Shown here in pieces: positions 49,062 to 58,790 of a stretch of 64,000 nucleotides of DNA. The notes below the pieces were generated by a model, which saw nothing but the letters and a program-made list of their open reading frames with translations, searched no databases and had not been told where the DNA came from. Every line of letters begins with the position of its first letter. Position 1 is the first letter of the stretch. The stretch lies in the NCBI GenBank assembly GCA_024640845.1, contig JAHEEE010000001.1:106453-170452 (forward strand), in the 5' to 3' direction. This DNA is from Myxococcales bacterium. Lineage in GTDB: Bacteria > Myxococcota_A > Polyangia > Polyangiales > Houyiibacteriaceae. The position numbers and the translations under genes were made by a program.

Positions 49062-49511
49062 ATGCGCGCCGTCGTGCAGCGGGTGAGCGAAGCGAGCGTC
49101 ACGGTCGACGGTGAGCCGGTCGGTGCGATCGGGCTGGGTTTGCTGGTGTACCTCGGGGCGGCACGCGGCGACGACACAGGGGATGTCCAATACATCGCCG
49201 ACAAGATCGCCGGGCTCCGCATCTTTCCGAATGACGACGGGAAGATGTCGCTGTCCGTCGTCGACGTCGGAGGGTCGGTGTTGGTCGTGTCGCAGTTCAC
49301 TCTCTTCGGCGACGTTCGCCGAGGTCGGCGGCCGTCGTTCGATGGCGCCGCAGATCCCAAAGACGCAGAGCGTCTCTATCTCGACGTCGTCGCGGCGATG
49401 CGCGCCAAGGCACTGACAGTCGAAACCGGTAAATTTCGCGCGATGATGCTGGTGAAGTCCGTCGTCGATGGCCCGGTGACCGTTCAAATCGACAGTAAGA
49501 AGCTTTACTAG
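49062..49511 (+). CDS. dtd: D-aminoacyl-tRNA deacylase
   Basis: [33 protein letters not shown]; [16 protein letters not shown] C-terminus. Confidence 0.95.
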   Translation: MRAVVQRVSEASVTVDGEPVGAIGLGLLVYLGAARGDDTGDVQYIADKIAGLRIFPNDDGKMSLSVVDVGGSVLVVSQFTLFGDVRRGRRPSFDGAADPKDAERLYLDVVAAMRAKALTVETGKFRAMMLVKSVVDGPVTVQIDSKKLY

Positions 49512-49546
49512 GATTTGCGTTTGAGACGCGGCATACTCTCGCCTCG

Positions 49547-51973
49547 ATGCTCCGGTTCCTCAGTGAGCGGCGCGCTTGGGTGGTCGCGGCCCTCGTCGCG
49601 CTCATGATCGGGACCGGCCTGTGGATCTGGGGCGTGCCCTACGCCACCGCGCGCGCGGCCCGCGCGATCGGCAATCGCCTCGGCGTCGTTGCCCGCATCG
49701 AGGAAGGGCGCTTCTCGATGGGGAGCATCGAGTTGAGCGGCGTAGAGCTTCGCGGGCGGCACGGTGGGTTCACGGCGCGCATCGACACCGTTGAGGTCGA
49801 CGTGGGCTTGCTGGCTGCCCTCTTTCGAGCCTCTGACGCCGTTCGGGGCGTGTCGGCGGACGGCATCGAGCTCGAAGTCGACCTCAGTGATTCAGGCGCC
49901 GCCGATTCGATCGCGGCGGTCCGACAGAAGCTCACGCGCCGCGGCAATGCGAACGCGCGCCCTGCGAGAGACTCATCGCGCGGCATGCGACGCCGCTATG
50001 CGGTCTCGGGGCTAGCGGTTCGAGTCGTCGACGCTGAGGGAGCGCTGATCGCGATCAGCGACGTCCGCCTTCAAAGAGAAGCCCACGACCTCCGGTGCAC
50101 CGCCGCCGATACGCTCGTTGGCAAGCTCGACCGGGACCACGCTCACATCGGTCCATCGAAGCTCGAGCTCCGCCGGTACGACGGCGCTTGGACGCTGAGC
50201 CGGCTCGAGATCGAGCACGGCAACTTGCGATCGTTGCGCAACGGGGATGCCAATGTGCGGCCGCTTGCCCTGCGTGTTCGAGATGCCTTGGCCCTCGTGC
50301 GCGGGCCCACACCCACACCTGAAGCTCCCGTGGCGCCCGACGCTGACCCGTCCCAACCTGAAATCGACGCTTCGGTCGCCACGTCGCTCGTTCCCTCCTC
50401 CGCACCTCCGGCCCCGGCCCGCCTCTTCGCGCGCCTTTCTCCCGATGCGGAGATCGAGGTCTCCGGCGTCGAGATCGAGAGTCGCACCTCCGCCGACGGG
50501 GGTGTCGAACGCATAAGCGACCTACAGGTGCAAGTGAGCGGGCATGACAACGGATGGTATCGCGTCGTCGTGGGCGGCGAGACCTCGAACGAGGGCACGT
50601 TGGAGGCGGACCTGAGTCTCATGCCGGCCGAAGCGCGCGCTGAAGGAAGCATCGACCTCCGTCGCATTTCGCTCACGCTAATTGCGCCGTTCATTCCCGA
50701 GCTCCCTCTCTACAATACCGAAGTCGGCACTGTGAACGCGGAGCTCGAGCTCGAGGCGGACTCCACGAGCCGTGTTGCGATCATCGGCGGCTTTCAGATC
50801 AAAGAGCTGGCGCTAGCCTCCGAGCGCATTGCCGCCAAACCTATCGAAGACATCAACTTTTCCGTTCGGGGGAAGGGCGCCTGGCTGCCAGAGTCGCGTC
50901 GCCTCGAAATTGAACAGGCGCAGATCCAGATGAACGAGGCGCGCGTGTTCGTTGCCGGCGAGCTCGAGCGGACTACGGATCACTACCGTGTCGACCTCAC
51001 CGCAAAGCTACCGCCGACCGATTGCAACGACGTCGTCGGAGCGATTCCCGACGACGTGCTCGGCTCGTTGTCGCGCTTCGAATGGTCGGGGAACTGGGCT
51101 GGGGTCGCACATATCTCGCTCGACTCCCGCGACCTCGAAGCCACCGAGCTCTCGATCAAGATCCGAAATCTGTGCCTCTTCGAACGAACCCCCAGCTGGG
51201 TGCGTATCGAGCGATTTCGAGAACCGTTTCGACATCGCGCAGTCGAACCAGACGACACCGTGTTCCAGATGTTGACTGGACCGGGCACCGACAACTGGGT
51301 CGCCTTCGACGATATCAGCCCGTTCATGGTCCCCGCGGTCATCAGTCACGAGGATGGCGGCTTCTACGATCACGGCGGCTTCGCGCCGTGGGCGATCCGC
51401 GATGCGTTGGTCAGAAACCTGCAAGAGGGTCGCTATGTCGTCGGCGCTAGCACGATCTCGATGCAGCTCGCCAAGAACCTCTACTTGCACCGCGAGAAGA
51501 CCCTCGCTCGCAAGGTCCAAGAGGTGATTCTCACCTGGTGGCTCGAGAACGCCCTCGCGAAAGACGAGATCCTCGAGCTCTATCTAAACGTGATCGAATA
51601 CGGCCCGAGTGTCTACGGGCTCAAGCAAGCCGCAGCGTATTACTTTGGTCGCGCGCCGATCGAGCTGAGCCCTGCCGAGTCCGCCTACCTCGCGTGCATG
51701 CTCCCTTCGCCGAAGCGCTATCACGTATCCTACGAGCGTGGGGCGCTTACCCGCTCGATGAAGGGCAGGGTTCGGCGGCTCCTCGAACACATGGCGAAGC
51801 GCGAGCGCATCGGTCCTGAGGCGCTTGCCTATGGGTTGGCCGAGCTCGAGGACTTCCGCTTCCACCGCGAGGGCGATCCGCCGCCGCCGCCACGGGTCTT
51901 GCCGCCCCTCGGCGCGCCCGAAGAGCCGGACTTGGAGCTGGATCCGTTCGAAGCACTCTTCATGGCTCCTTGA
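49547..51973 (+). CDS. AsmA-like domain fused to GT51 peptidoglycan transglycosylase
   Basis: N-terminal TM plus AsmA/DUF748-like repeats; C-terminal SHEDGGFYDHGGF...GASTISMQLAKNLYL. Confidence 0.85.
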   Translation: MLRFLSERRAWVVAALVALMIGTGLWIWGVPYATARAARAIGNRLGVVARIEEGRFSMGSIELSGVELRGRHGGFTARIDTVEVDVGLLAALFRASDAVRGVSADGIELEVDLSDSGAADSIAAVRQKLTRRGNANARPARDSSRGMRRRYAVSGLAVRVVDAEGALIAISDVRLQREAHDLRCTAADTLVGKLDRDHAHIGPSKLELRRYDGAWTLSRLEIEHGNLRSLRNGDANVRPLALRVRDALALVRGPTPTPEAPVAPDADPSQPEIDASVATSLVPSSAPPAPARLFARLSPDAEIEVSGVEIESRTSADGGVERISDLQVQVSGHDNGWYRVVVGGETSNEGTLEADLSLMPAEARAEGSIDLRRISLTLIAPFIPELPLYNTEVGTVNAELELEADSTSRVAIIGGFQIKELALASERIAAKPIEDINFSVRGKGAWLPESRRLEIEQAQIQMNEARVFVAGELERTTDHYRVDLTAKLPPTDCNDVVGAIPDDVLGSLSRFEWSGNWAGVAHISLDSRDLEATELSIKIRNLCLFERTPSWVRIERFREPFRHRAVEPDDTVFQMLTGPGTDNWVAFDDISPFMVPAVISHEDGGFYDHGGFAPWAIRDALVRNLQEGRYVVGASTISMQLAKNLYLHREKTLARKVQEVILTWWLENALAKDEILELYLNVIEYGPSVYGLKQAAAYYFGRAPIELSPAESAYLACMLPSPKRYHVSYERGALTRSMKGRVRRLLEHMAKRERIGPEALAYGLAELEDFRFHREGDPPPPPRVLPPLGAPEEPDLELDPFEALFMAP

Positions 51974-52074
51974 GGCTGCCAATTATTGGGCCGACCCGTA
52001 GGGGTGCGGGTAAACAAGAACGTGGCGCCAAGCCGGTCTTTGAATCGGCTGTTTTCACGTGCGTCCGAGGGATT

Positions 52075-53958
52075 ATGCAAGGTTTGCTTGGCGTTAGTGG
52101 TGGTGTTGTACGGGTCGCGCTCGTTCTTGGTTTTCTGGCCCTGTCCTCGCAGGCGTTCGGTCAGACGCTTGATCCCGCCGTCGTCGTCATCACCGCAGGC
52201 GACGACGCCACATCCGGGGCAGCCATCCGGATCGACGGTGCTCCCTCGGGCAACGTACCGCTCCGCAAGACCCTCGATCCCGGTCGCCACCTCGTGCAGG
52301 TCGGCAAGCGCGGCTTCGTCACGTACTCGAACTGGGTCGACCTCGCGGCGGGGCAAGTGCTGAGCATCCCAGTCACGTTGCAACCACAAGCGCCGAAGAC
52401 GGGCTCACTGCTCATCACCGCGGATGTGACCGGCCTTCCCGTTTTGATCGATGGGCAGAATCGTGGTGGTACGCCTCTCGTGGTCGATGGTCTCACCGAG
52501 GGAGAGCACGTCGTCGAGATCGAGAGCCCTGGTGAGGGCTATCAGGCTTTCCTCAAGACCGTCGTCATCAAAGCCGACGCGCGTACGACGGTTGACGCGA
52601 CGATTCGGATCGCGCCCGAGCTCGGGAGCCTGCGAGTCATTGCGAGTGTTCCAGGCGCGATCATCAGTCTCGATGGCGAGGACATCGGCGTTGCGCCGGC
52701 GGCTCGCGCGGGGCTGACTCCCGGTGAGCACCTCGTCATGGCGCGCGCGACGGGATACGAGCCCGTGGAGCAGTCCGTCACCGTGATCGCGGGACGCGAA
52801 CGCGTGGTGTCACTTCGCTTCACGACGCCGGCCACCGATACGGCGCGGATTTTGGTTCGGGCAAGCGTTCCGGAGGCCACGGTCAGCATCGACGGCGAGG
52901 ACTATGGCAATCCGCCGATCACGATCGAGCCGGCGGAGCCCGGGACGCATTCGATCGTCGTGCGCGCACCAGGCTACCGCGAGGTGCGCAGAACATGCTC
53001 TGTGGGCCCCAATCGAAATTGCGACATCTACGCCGAGCTCAACGCCCTCGGTGTGCCCGTGCGCGTCGAAGCCAATGTCGCTGGAGCGCAGCTCTTCGTC
53101 GACGGCGAGCCCAGTGGCCCCGTGCCGTGGGAGGGCGATCTTCCCGCCGGCACCCATCAACTCGAGGTGCGCGCTGACGGCTATGAAAGCCACGTCGAGC
53201 AGATCCGGCTCCAGAAGTCCTCGCGCCTCCGAGTCATCCAAGTGATCATGAGCGCGAGCGCCGCTGCGCCGGTCACCTCTGCCGATCGCCAAAAGGAGGC
53301 GGAACGCGCGGACCCGCTTCGCAACACCGTCACGCATGCCGGCGCGCCGCTGCCAGTTGGTGTGGTGACGCTCGACATCTCGACGGGCTGGCCCTGGCTG
53401 GCGCAGCTCGGCATGCGCGCCGGGCTCACGAAGTTCCTCGACGTTGGGATCTACGTTGCATCCTTCGGCCGGCTGACCGACTTCTGGGTCAGCACCAAAG
53501 CCGGCTGGAAAGTCTCTCGAAACTTCTCTCTCGGCGGAGACCTCCAAGTCGGGGGTGGAGTCGGACCTGCGCAGCGTGACCAGTCTGGTGTCCGCGACCC
53601 GACCAACAACTTCTTCCTGAGCCTCGACGCGATCTTCAGCCTGCACTTTCCGCCTCGCGGCGCTCTCTCGGTTTGGATGGCGATGGACTTCAACAGCGAT
53701 CGCTGGGACTTCAGCGGTTCCAACAGCGACCTGCTTGTGACAAACTCTCGGCAGAACCTGGTGCGCGGGCGGCTTGGAGGCTCGCTGGAGTTCGTCGTGA
53801 CTCGGAAGTGGAATGTGTGGCTAGAGGTCGAGGGCATCGTGGCGGGGCAGCGTCGGCGCGTGCTTGGTGACGTCTTCGGTGGCGGTCACCCGGACGCCAA
53901 GGTGTACGGTCAACTCGGTGCGACCTTCAAGTTCGGCACTCCTCAGGGGGACCGGTGA
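52075..53958 (+). CDS. multi-PEGA-domain protein with C-terminal beta-barrel-like region
   Basis: Repeated VSIDGEDYGNPPI..EPAEPGTHSIVVRAPGY-type units; C-terminal aromatic-alternating strands ending TFKFGTPQGDR. Confidence 0.8.
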   Translation: MQGLLGVSGGVVRVALVLGFLALSSQAFGQTLDPAVVVITAGDDATSGAAIRIDGAPSGNVPLRKTLDPGRHLVQVGKRGFVTYSNWVDLAAGQVLSIPVTLQPQAPKTGSLLITADVTGLPVLIDGQNRGGTPLVVDGLTEGEHVVEIESPGEGYQAFLKTVVIKADARTTVDATIRIAPELGSLRVIASVPGAIISLDGEDIGVAPAARAGLTPGEHLVMARATGYEPVEQSVTVIAGRERVVSLRFTTPATDTARILVRASVPEATVSIDGEDYGNPPITIEPAEPGTHSIVVRAPGYREVRRTCSVGPNRNCDIYAELNALGVPVRVEANVAGAQLFVDGEPSGPVPWEGDLPAGTHQLEVRADGYESHVEQIRLQKSSRLRVIQVIMSASAAAPVTSADRQKEAERADPLRNTVTHAGAPLPVGVVTLDISTGWPWLAQLGMRAGLTKFLDVGIYVASFGRLTDFWVSTKAGWKVSRNFSLGGDLQVGGGVGPAQRDQSGVRDPTNNFFLSLDAIFSLHFPPRGALSVWMAMDFNSDRWDFSGSNSDLLVTNSRQNLVRGRLGGSLEFVVTRKWNVWLEVEGIVAGQRRRVLGDVFGGGHPDAKVYGQLGATFKFGTPQGDR

Positions 53959-54608
53959 TCGACGGGCACTTCATCGTCCTCGAGGGCATCGATGGCTCGG
54001 GCACGACCACACAGTCTGCGATTTTGGCAGATCGCTTGCGCGATCAGGGCTTGCCGGCTCACACAACGCGAGAGCCAAGCGACGGTCCGATCGGCGTCTT
54101 GATCCGGCAGATCCTCACTGGGCGCGTCGTGACCCCGAGCCAACACGGCGCGCGTCCGCCAACCTGGGCAACGATGGCGACCTTGTTCGCCGCCGATCGC
54201 CTCGACCACCTCGAAGCCGAGATCCATCCGAACCTCCACGACGGTGTGACGGTGATCTGCGATCGCTACGACCACTCGTCGGTCGCCTATCAAACGGTCA
54301 GCGCCGGTGGCAGTGAAGAGGTCTCCTCTTGGGTGCTCACCCTCAATCGGCACGCGCGGCGCCCCGACCTCACCCTCGTTCTCGACGTCGACCCGGAGGT
54401 CGCCGCAACCCGTCGCGGCATGCGCTCCGGCGGCCCCGAGCTCTACGAAGTCAGCGAGATGCAAGTCGAGCTCGCCAAGTTCTACCGGAAAATCGACGAA
54501 CTCTTCCCAAATGATAGAATTGCACATATCGACGCCGACAAGGACGTCGATGGAGTCGCCGAGGCCGTCTGGGCCGAGGTCGTGAGGCTCCGGGGAGAAT
54601 CCGCATGA
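53955..54608 (+). CDS. tmk: thymidylate kinase
   Basis: FIVLEGIDGSGTTTQSAILADRL; DRYDHSSVAYQ. Confidence 0.92.
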   Translation: MIDGHFIVLEGIDGSGTTTQSAILADRLRDQGLPAHTTREPSDGPIGVLIRQILTGRVVTPSQHGARPPTWATMATLFAADRLDHLEAEIHPNLHDGVTVICDRYDHSSVAYQTVSAGGSEEVSSWVLTLNRHARRPDLTLVLDVDPEVAATRRGMRSGGPELYEVSEMQVELAKFYRKIDELFPNDRIAHIDADKDVDGVAEAVWAEVVRLRGESA

Positions 54609-55180
54609 GCCGTTACTTGATCATTCTTTGCGCCGCTTTCGCGATTGGGGGCGTCCTCGGCTGCGAGAACAGCAAGCTTCAACGAGAGATGATGGGGGAC
54701 TCGACCTGGGAGACCTCCGCGGGCTACGAGGACGTCGAAGTCAGAGAGCGAAAGCACGAGCCCGATCACGAATGGGAAGAGAAGAACGCGCCGATGGAAG
54801 GCGAGAGCGAACCCCAGAGCAGCGTGGATGGGATGTCCCCGAGGGCCAGAACGGGTGTGATCGCTCGAAACGACTTGGTTCCCGTGCTCGAAGGCGGCCT
54901 CGGCCGGTTCCTGCAGAACGTCGAGACTGAGCCGACCTTCTACCATGGCACGTTCGTGGGGTTTCGACTCCTGAGCTTCTTTCCAGGCGACCTCGATTAC
55001 GCGTCTCTCGATCTTCGGCCCGGCGACATCGTGACCCACGTGAACGGCCGATCGATCGAGCGCCCTGAGCAAGCCGTGCAGGTCTGGGACGGGCTTCGCA
55101 CCGCGTCCGACCTCGTGGTGCTCTACCGGCGGGGCGACGAGGAGCTGGCGCTCCGGTTCCGTATCGTTGACGTCGGTTAG
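54605..55180 (+). CDS. lipoprotein with C-terminal PDZ-like (GspC-type) domain
   Basis: Lipobox GVLGC; PGDIVTHVNGRSIERPEQAVQVWDGLRTASDLVVLYRRGDEELALRFRI. Confidence 0.75.
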   Translation: MSRYLIILCAAFAIGGVLGCENSKLQREMMGDSTWETSAGYEDVEVRERKHEPDHEWEEKNAPMEGESEPQSSVDGMSPRARTGVIARNDLVPVLEGGLGRFLQNVETEPTFYHGTFVGFRLLSFFPGDLDYASLDLRPGDIVTHVNGRSIERPEQAVQVWDGLRTASDLVVLYRRGDEELALRFRIVDVG

Positions 55181-55201
55181 AACCGACTCCATCGTTCCGC
55201 A

Positions 55202-56137
55202 GTGCGATCCTCCAAGCGGTTTGCCGTCGCTGCCTCGGCGCTACTCGTCTACACGATAGCCGTCGTGCTTTGGGGGGCGCTCGTTCGGGCTTCCCTCTCC
55301 GGGGATGGTTGCGGTGACCACTGGCCGCTGTGCAACGGTGTTGCGCTACCCGTCGATCCGTCGACGAAGACCCTCGTAGAGCTCACGCACCGGGTCACCT
55401 CGGGCCTTTGTTGGATTTGGACTGCCATCATGTGGTTCGCGGCCCTTCGCGTCTTCCCGCGCGGCCACGCGACACGGTCTGCTGCCGGTTGGAGCCTCTT
55501 CTTCATGACCACTGAGGCGCTCGTGGGCGCCGGCCTCGTGTTGTTCCGAATGGTTGCCGACAACCCATCGACTGCGCGTGCCGCGTGGATGGCGGCCCAC
55601 CTCATCAACACGTTCCTCCTCCTCGCCGCGCTCACTTGGATGGCCGTCAGCGCTCGACAACACGATGGGGTTCGTTTCCCAGGTGACAGCTGGCTGCGCC
55701 GCGCATTCGGAGGCGCCGCGCTGACGATGCTGTTCGTTGGCGTCAGCGGCGCGGTTGCAGCTCTCGGGGATACGCTGTTTCCCGCATCGAACCTGGTCGA
55801 TGGGATTGTTGATGACTTCTCGCCAAGCTCCCACGTGTTCTTGCGGTTGCGCTTGTGGCACCCCGTGATTGCAGTGCTCGGTTCCGGATACTTGATGTGG
55901 CTTGCCGCCGCTATGCTACGGCGTGAATCCGGGGGTCACATTCGTAAGCTCGGATTAACCCTTGGCTCGTTGGTCGTGCTCCAGATCGCGGTTGGCTTGC
56001 TCAATGTTGGGCTGCTTGCCCCCATTTGGATGCAGCTGCTGCACTTGTTGATCGCCGACGCGAGCTGGATTGTCCTCGTGCTGCTCGCACTTTCCTCACC
56101 GCCTCCCGCCCCGAGTGCTACCCTGGGCACGTCGTGA
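55202..56137 (+). CDS. ctaA: heme A synthase (CtaA/COX15)
   Basis: GALVRASLSGDGCGDHWPLCNG; HRVTSGL; polytopic. Confidence 0.88.
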   Translation: MRSSKRFAVAASALLVYTIAVVLWGALVRASLSGDGCGDHWPLCNGVALPVDPSTKTLVELTHRVTSGLCWIWTAIMWFAALRVFPRGHATRSAAGWSLFFMTTEALVGAGLVLFRMVADNPSTARAAWMAAHLINTFLLLAALTWMAVSARQHDGVRFPGDSWLRRAFGGAALTMLFVGVSGAVAALGDTLFPASNLVDGIVDDFSPSSHVFLRLRLWHPVIAVLGSGYLMWLAAAMLRRESGGHIRKLGLTLGSLVVLQIAVGLLNVGLLAPIWMQLLHLLIADASWIVLVLLALSSPPPAPSATLGTS

Positions 56138-57195
56138 GCGACCCGTACCTCGGCAAAGAAGTGGCTGGCCAGTTCCGCATCGTCGAGAAGATCGGCAAGG
56201 GCGGCATGGGGGCGGTGTACAAAGCAGAGCAGCCCGACATGAACCGCTACGTGGCGATCAAGATCCTGCACTCCCGGTATCTTTCGCGCAGTGACTTGGT
56301 TTCCCGGTTCAGGCGCGAGGCGCGCGCGATGAGTCAGCTCTCGCATCCGAATACCGCCCGCGTTTTTCTGTACGGTCAGCTCGACGACGGTGCCTGTTAC
56401 TTCGTCATGGAGCACCTGGTCGGTCAGAACCTTTCGCAGATCGTGCGCGCCAAAGGCCGAATGGACCCAAAGCGCGCGATTCGAATCATGATCCAGGTCT
56501 GCGGCGCGCTCGAAGAGGCGCATCAGGCCGGCATCGTCCATCGTGACCTCAAGCCCGAAAACATCTTCGTGACGACCCAGGGCGGCATCCGCGACTTCCC
56601 GAAGGTGCTCGACTTTGGTCTCGCCAAAGTGACCGAGCGCCAGATGCGCCCCGGTTCGATGGTCTTGACCCAGCAGGGGATGGTGTTCGGGACGCCCGAG
56701 TTCATGAGCCCCGAGCAAGCCCACGGGAAGACGCTCGACGCGCGCTCCGACATCTACTCTCTCGGAGTGATCCTCTACGAGCTGCTCACCGGGAAGCTGC
56801 CCTTCGACGCCAAGCAGCCGATCGAATACATTCAGCTCCACGTCAACGCGCCGCCTATTCCGCTGTCGGAGCGGTGCCCCGAAGTGACCTTTCCGGACGG
56901 CCTCGAGGAGGTTGTGATGGCGGCCTTGGCCAAGAATCCAGAGGAGCGGTACGCGACCGCCGCCGCGTTCGCAGCCGCGCTCGAAAGCGTCTTGCAGGTC
57001 GAGGCCGGGGAGGGGGGCTCCATTACGCTTCCGACCCCGGTCCCCGCCGCTCCGGCGCACGACCCCGCGCCACCAATTCAGCAAGTGGCCGCTGGGCGAC
57101 AGCCGAAAACCCCCTGGATCATGCTCGGGGTAGGCGTGGTCCTCGCCGTGGCCGGCGTGATCGCGCTGTTGGCCGCATTCGGCGCCGGTTCTTGA
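56134..57195 (+). CDS. Ser/Thr protein kinase with single C-terminal TM helix
   Basis: [42 protein letters not shown]-terminal [23 protein letters not shown]. Confidence 0.95.
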   Translation: MSDPYLGKEVAGQFRIVEKIGKGGMGAVYKAEQPDMNRYVAIKILHSRYLSRSDLVSRFRREARAMSQLSHPNTARVFLYGQLDDGACYFVMEHLVGQNLSQIVRAKGRMDPKRAIRIMIQVCGALEEAHQAGIVHRDLKPENIFVTTQGGIRDFPKVLDFGLAKVTERQMRPGSMVLTQQGMVFGTPEFMSPEQAHGKTLDARSDIYSLGVILYELLTGKLPFDAKQPIEYIQLHVNAPPIPLSERCPEVTFPDGLEEVVMAALAKNPEERYATAAAFAAALESVLQVEAGEGGSITLPTPVPAAPAHDPAPPIQQVAAGRQPKTPWIMLGVGVVLAVAGVIALLAAFGAGS

Positions 57196-57291
57196 CCGGT
57201 CCCGGCGCTGCCCCTACGCCCCCGCCTCGAGAGAGCTTGACCGTTTTCGGTGGGGGCGTCAGAGTCCGCGCCCGCGTTCAGCCTGGGACCC

Positions 57292-58173
57292 ATGACAGCA
57301 GCGATTCGACCAGCTTCCGCGATGCTGACCGTCCGCGACATGATCGCGCTGACGAAGCCCCGCATCACCTTGATGGTGCTCGTCACCACTGCTGGCGGCA
57401 TGTGGCTCGCGCCGGGCTCGCTCGACCTCGGGTCGATGGCCATCATGTTGGCGACGACCGGCATGGTCGTGGGCGCAGCGAACACGCTCAACTGCTACCT
57501 GGAGCGGGACAGCGACCGGCTGATGGCCCGCACCGCCAACCGCCCGCTCCCCGATCGACGGCTCGAACCCTCGTGGGCGCTCGCCCTCGGCATTGCGATG
57601 GGTCTGTTCGCGGTCCCCACCCTGACGCTCGCAGTCAATCCGGTCACCGGGTTGCTCGGCGCAATAGCCCTCGTTAGCTATGTCGCGATCTACACGCCGA
57701 TGAAGCAACACACGCCCGCGGCGCTGTTCGTTGGCGCGCTTCCCGGCGCGCTGCCACCGCTGATGGGGTGGACGGCCGTGACCGGCAGCATTGCCACCCC
57801 AGGCTTGGTGCTGTTCGGCGTCCTCTTCTTCTGGCAGATCCCTCATTTCATCGCGATTTCGGTGTTTCGGCAGGAGGAGTACGAGCGGGCCGGGCTCAAG
57901 GTGTTGCCTTCGGTTCGCGGGATTCACTCCGCAAAGGTCCAGGCGACGCTCTATGCCGCGGCTCTTTGGGCCGTGTCGCTCTTGCTGGTCCCATATGGAC
58001 TCGCCGGCACCTTGTACCTCGTCGCAGCCCTGGGACTCGGCGCACACTTCTTCTGGGCTTCGGTCCGCGGCTTCTGGGTGCAGGACGCCAATGCCTGGGC
58101 CAAGAAGCTCTTCGTCGCGTCTCTGATCTACCTCACCGCGCTCTTCGCGGCGCTGATCGTCGATGCGCTCTGA
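57292..58173 (+). CDS. ctaB: protoheme IX farnesyltransferase
   Basis: LTKPRITLMVLVTTAGG; NCYLERDSDRLMARTANRPLP. Confidence 0.93.
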   Translation: MTAAIRPASAMLTVRDMIALTKPRITLMVLVTTAGGMWLAPGSLDLGSMAIMLATTGMVVGAANTLNCYLERDSDRLMARTANRPLPDRRLEPSWALALGIAMGLFAVPTLTLAVNPVTGLLGAIALVSYVAIYTPMKQHTPAALFVGALPGALPPLMGWTAVTGSIATPGLVLFGVLFFWQIPHFIAISVFRQEEYERAGLKVLPSVRGIHSAKVQATLYAAALWAVSLLLVPYGLAGTLYLVAALGLGAHFFWASVRGFWVQDANAWAKKLFVASLIYLTALFAALIVDAL

Positions 58174-58759
58174 GGCTCGACTCGTGCTTCTCCTCGCGGT
58201 CCTCGCCGTCGGGTGCACGAAGAGGAGCGCGGAGGATGTTCCAGTTCTCGGGCAGCTCCCGGAGTTCGCCCTCGTCGACCAGAACGAGCAAGCCTTCACG
58301 CGCGACACGATGGAAGGCGACATCTGGGTGTCGGCGTTCGTATTTACCCACTGCAAGTCGACCTGCCCTCGGCTCACCGCCCACATGAAAGGGCTTCAAA
58401 CCAGGGTTTCCGACGTCCCGAGCGCGAATTTCGTCTCGGTAAGCGTCGATCCGCGCAATGACACCCCCGAGGTCATCAAGGCCTATATGACCAAGAATGC
58501 CCTCGACGAGCGGAATTGGCGCTTCGTGACCGGCGACGAGGACGCGATCCGGCACGTCGTGGTGGAGGGCTTCAAGGTCCCGATCGGGGACGACGAAAGC
58601 CGAGTGGCCGGCTCGGACGAGATCATGCACAGCAACTCCTTCGTGCTGGTCGACGACAAGGCGCAAGTGCGGGGCTACTACCGGGCCAACAACGACGGCA
58701 TCGCCGACCTCGAGCGCGACTTGCGGGCGCTCGCCGCCCCTACGACCTCGGAGCGTTGA
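58163..58759 (+). CDS. SCO1/SenC family copper chaperone
   Basis: VFTHCKSTCPRLTAHMK; VSVDPRNDTPEVIKAYM; H in IMHSNSFVLVD. Confidence 0.9.
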   Translation: MRSEARLVLLLAVLAVGCTKRSAEDVPVLGQLPEFALVDQNEQAFTRDTMEGDIWVSAFVFTHCKSTCPRLTAHMKGLQTRVSDVPSANFVSVSVDPRNDTPEVIKAYMTKNALDERNWRFVTGDEDAIRHVVVEGFKVPIGDDESRVAGSDEIMHSNSFVLVDDKAQVRGYYRANNDGIADLERDLRALAAPTTSER

Positions 58760-58790
58760 TAGGCCTCTGCTTCGGTGTTAGACGCACCGC

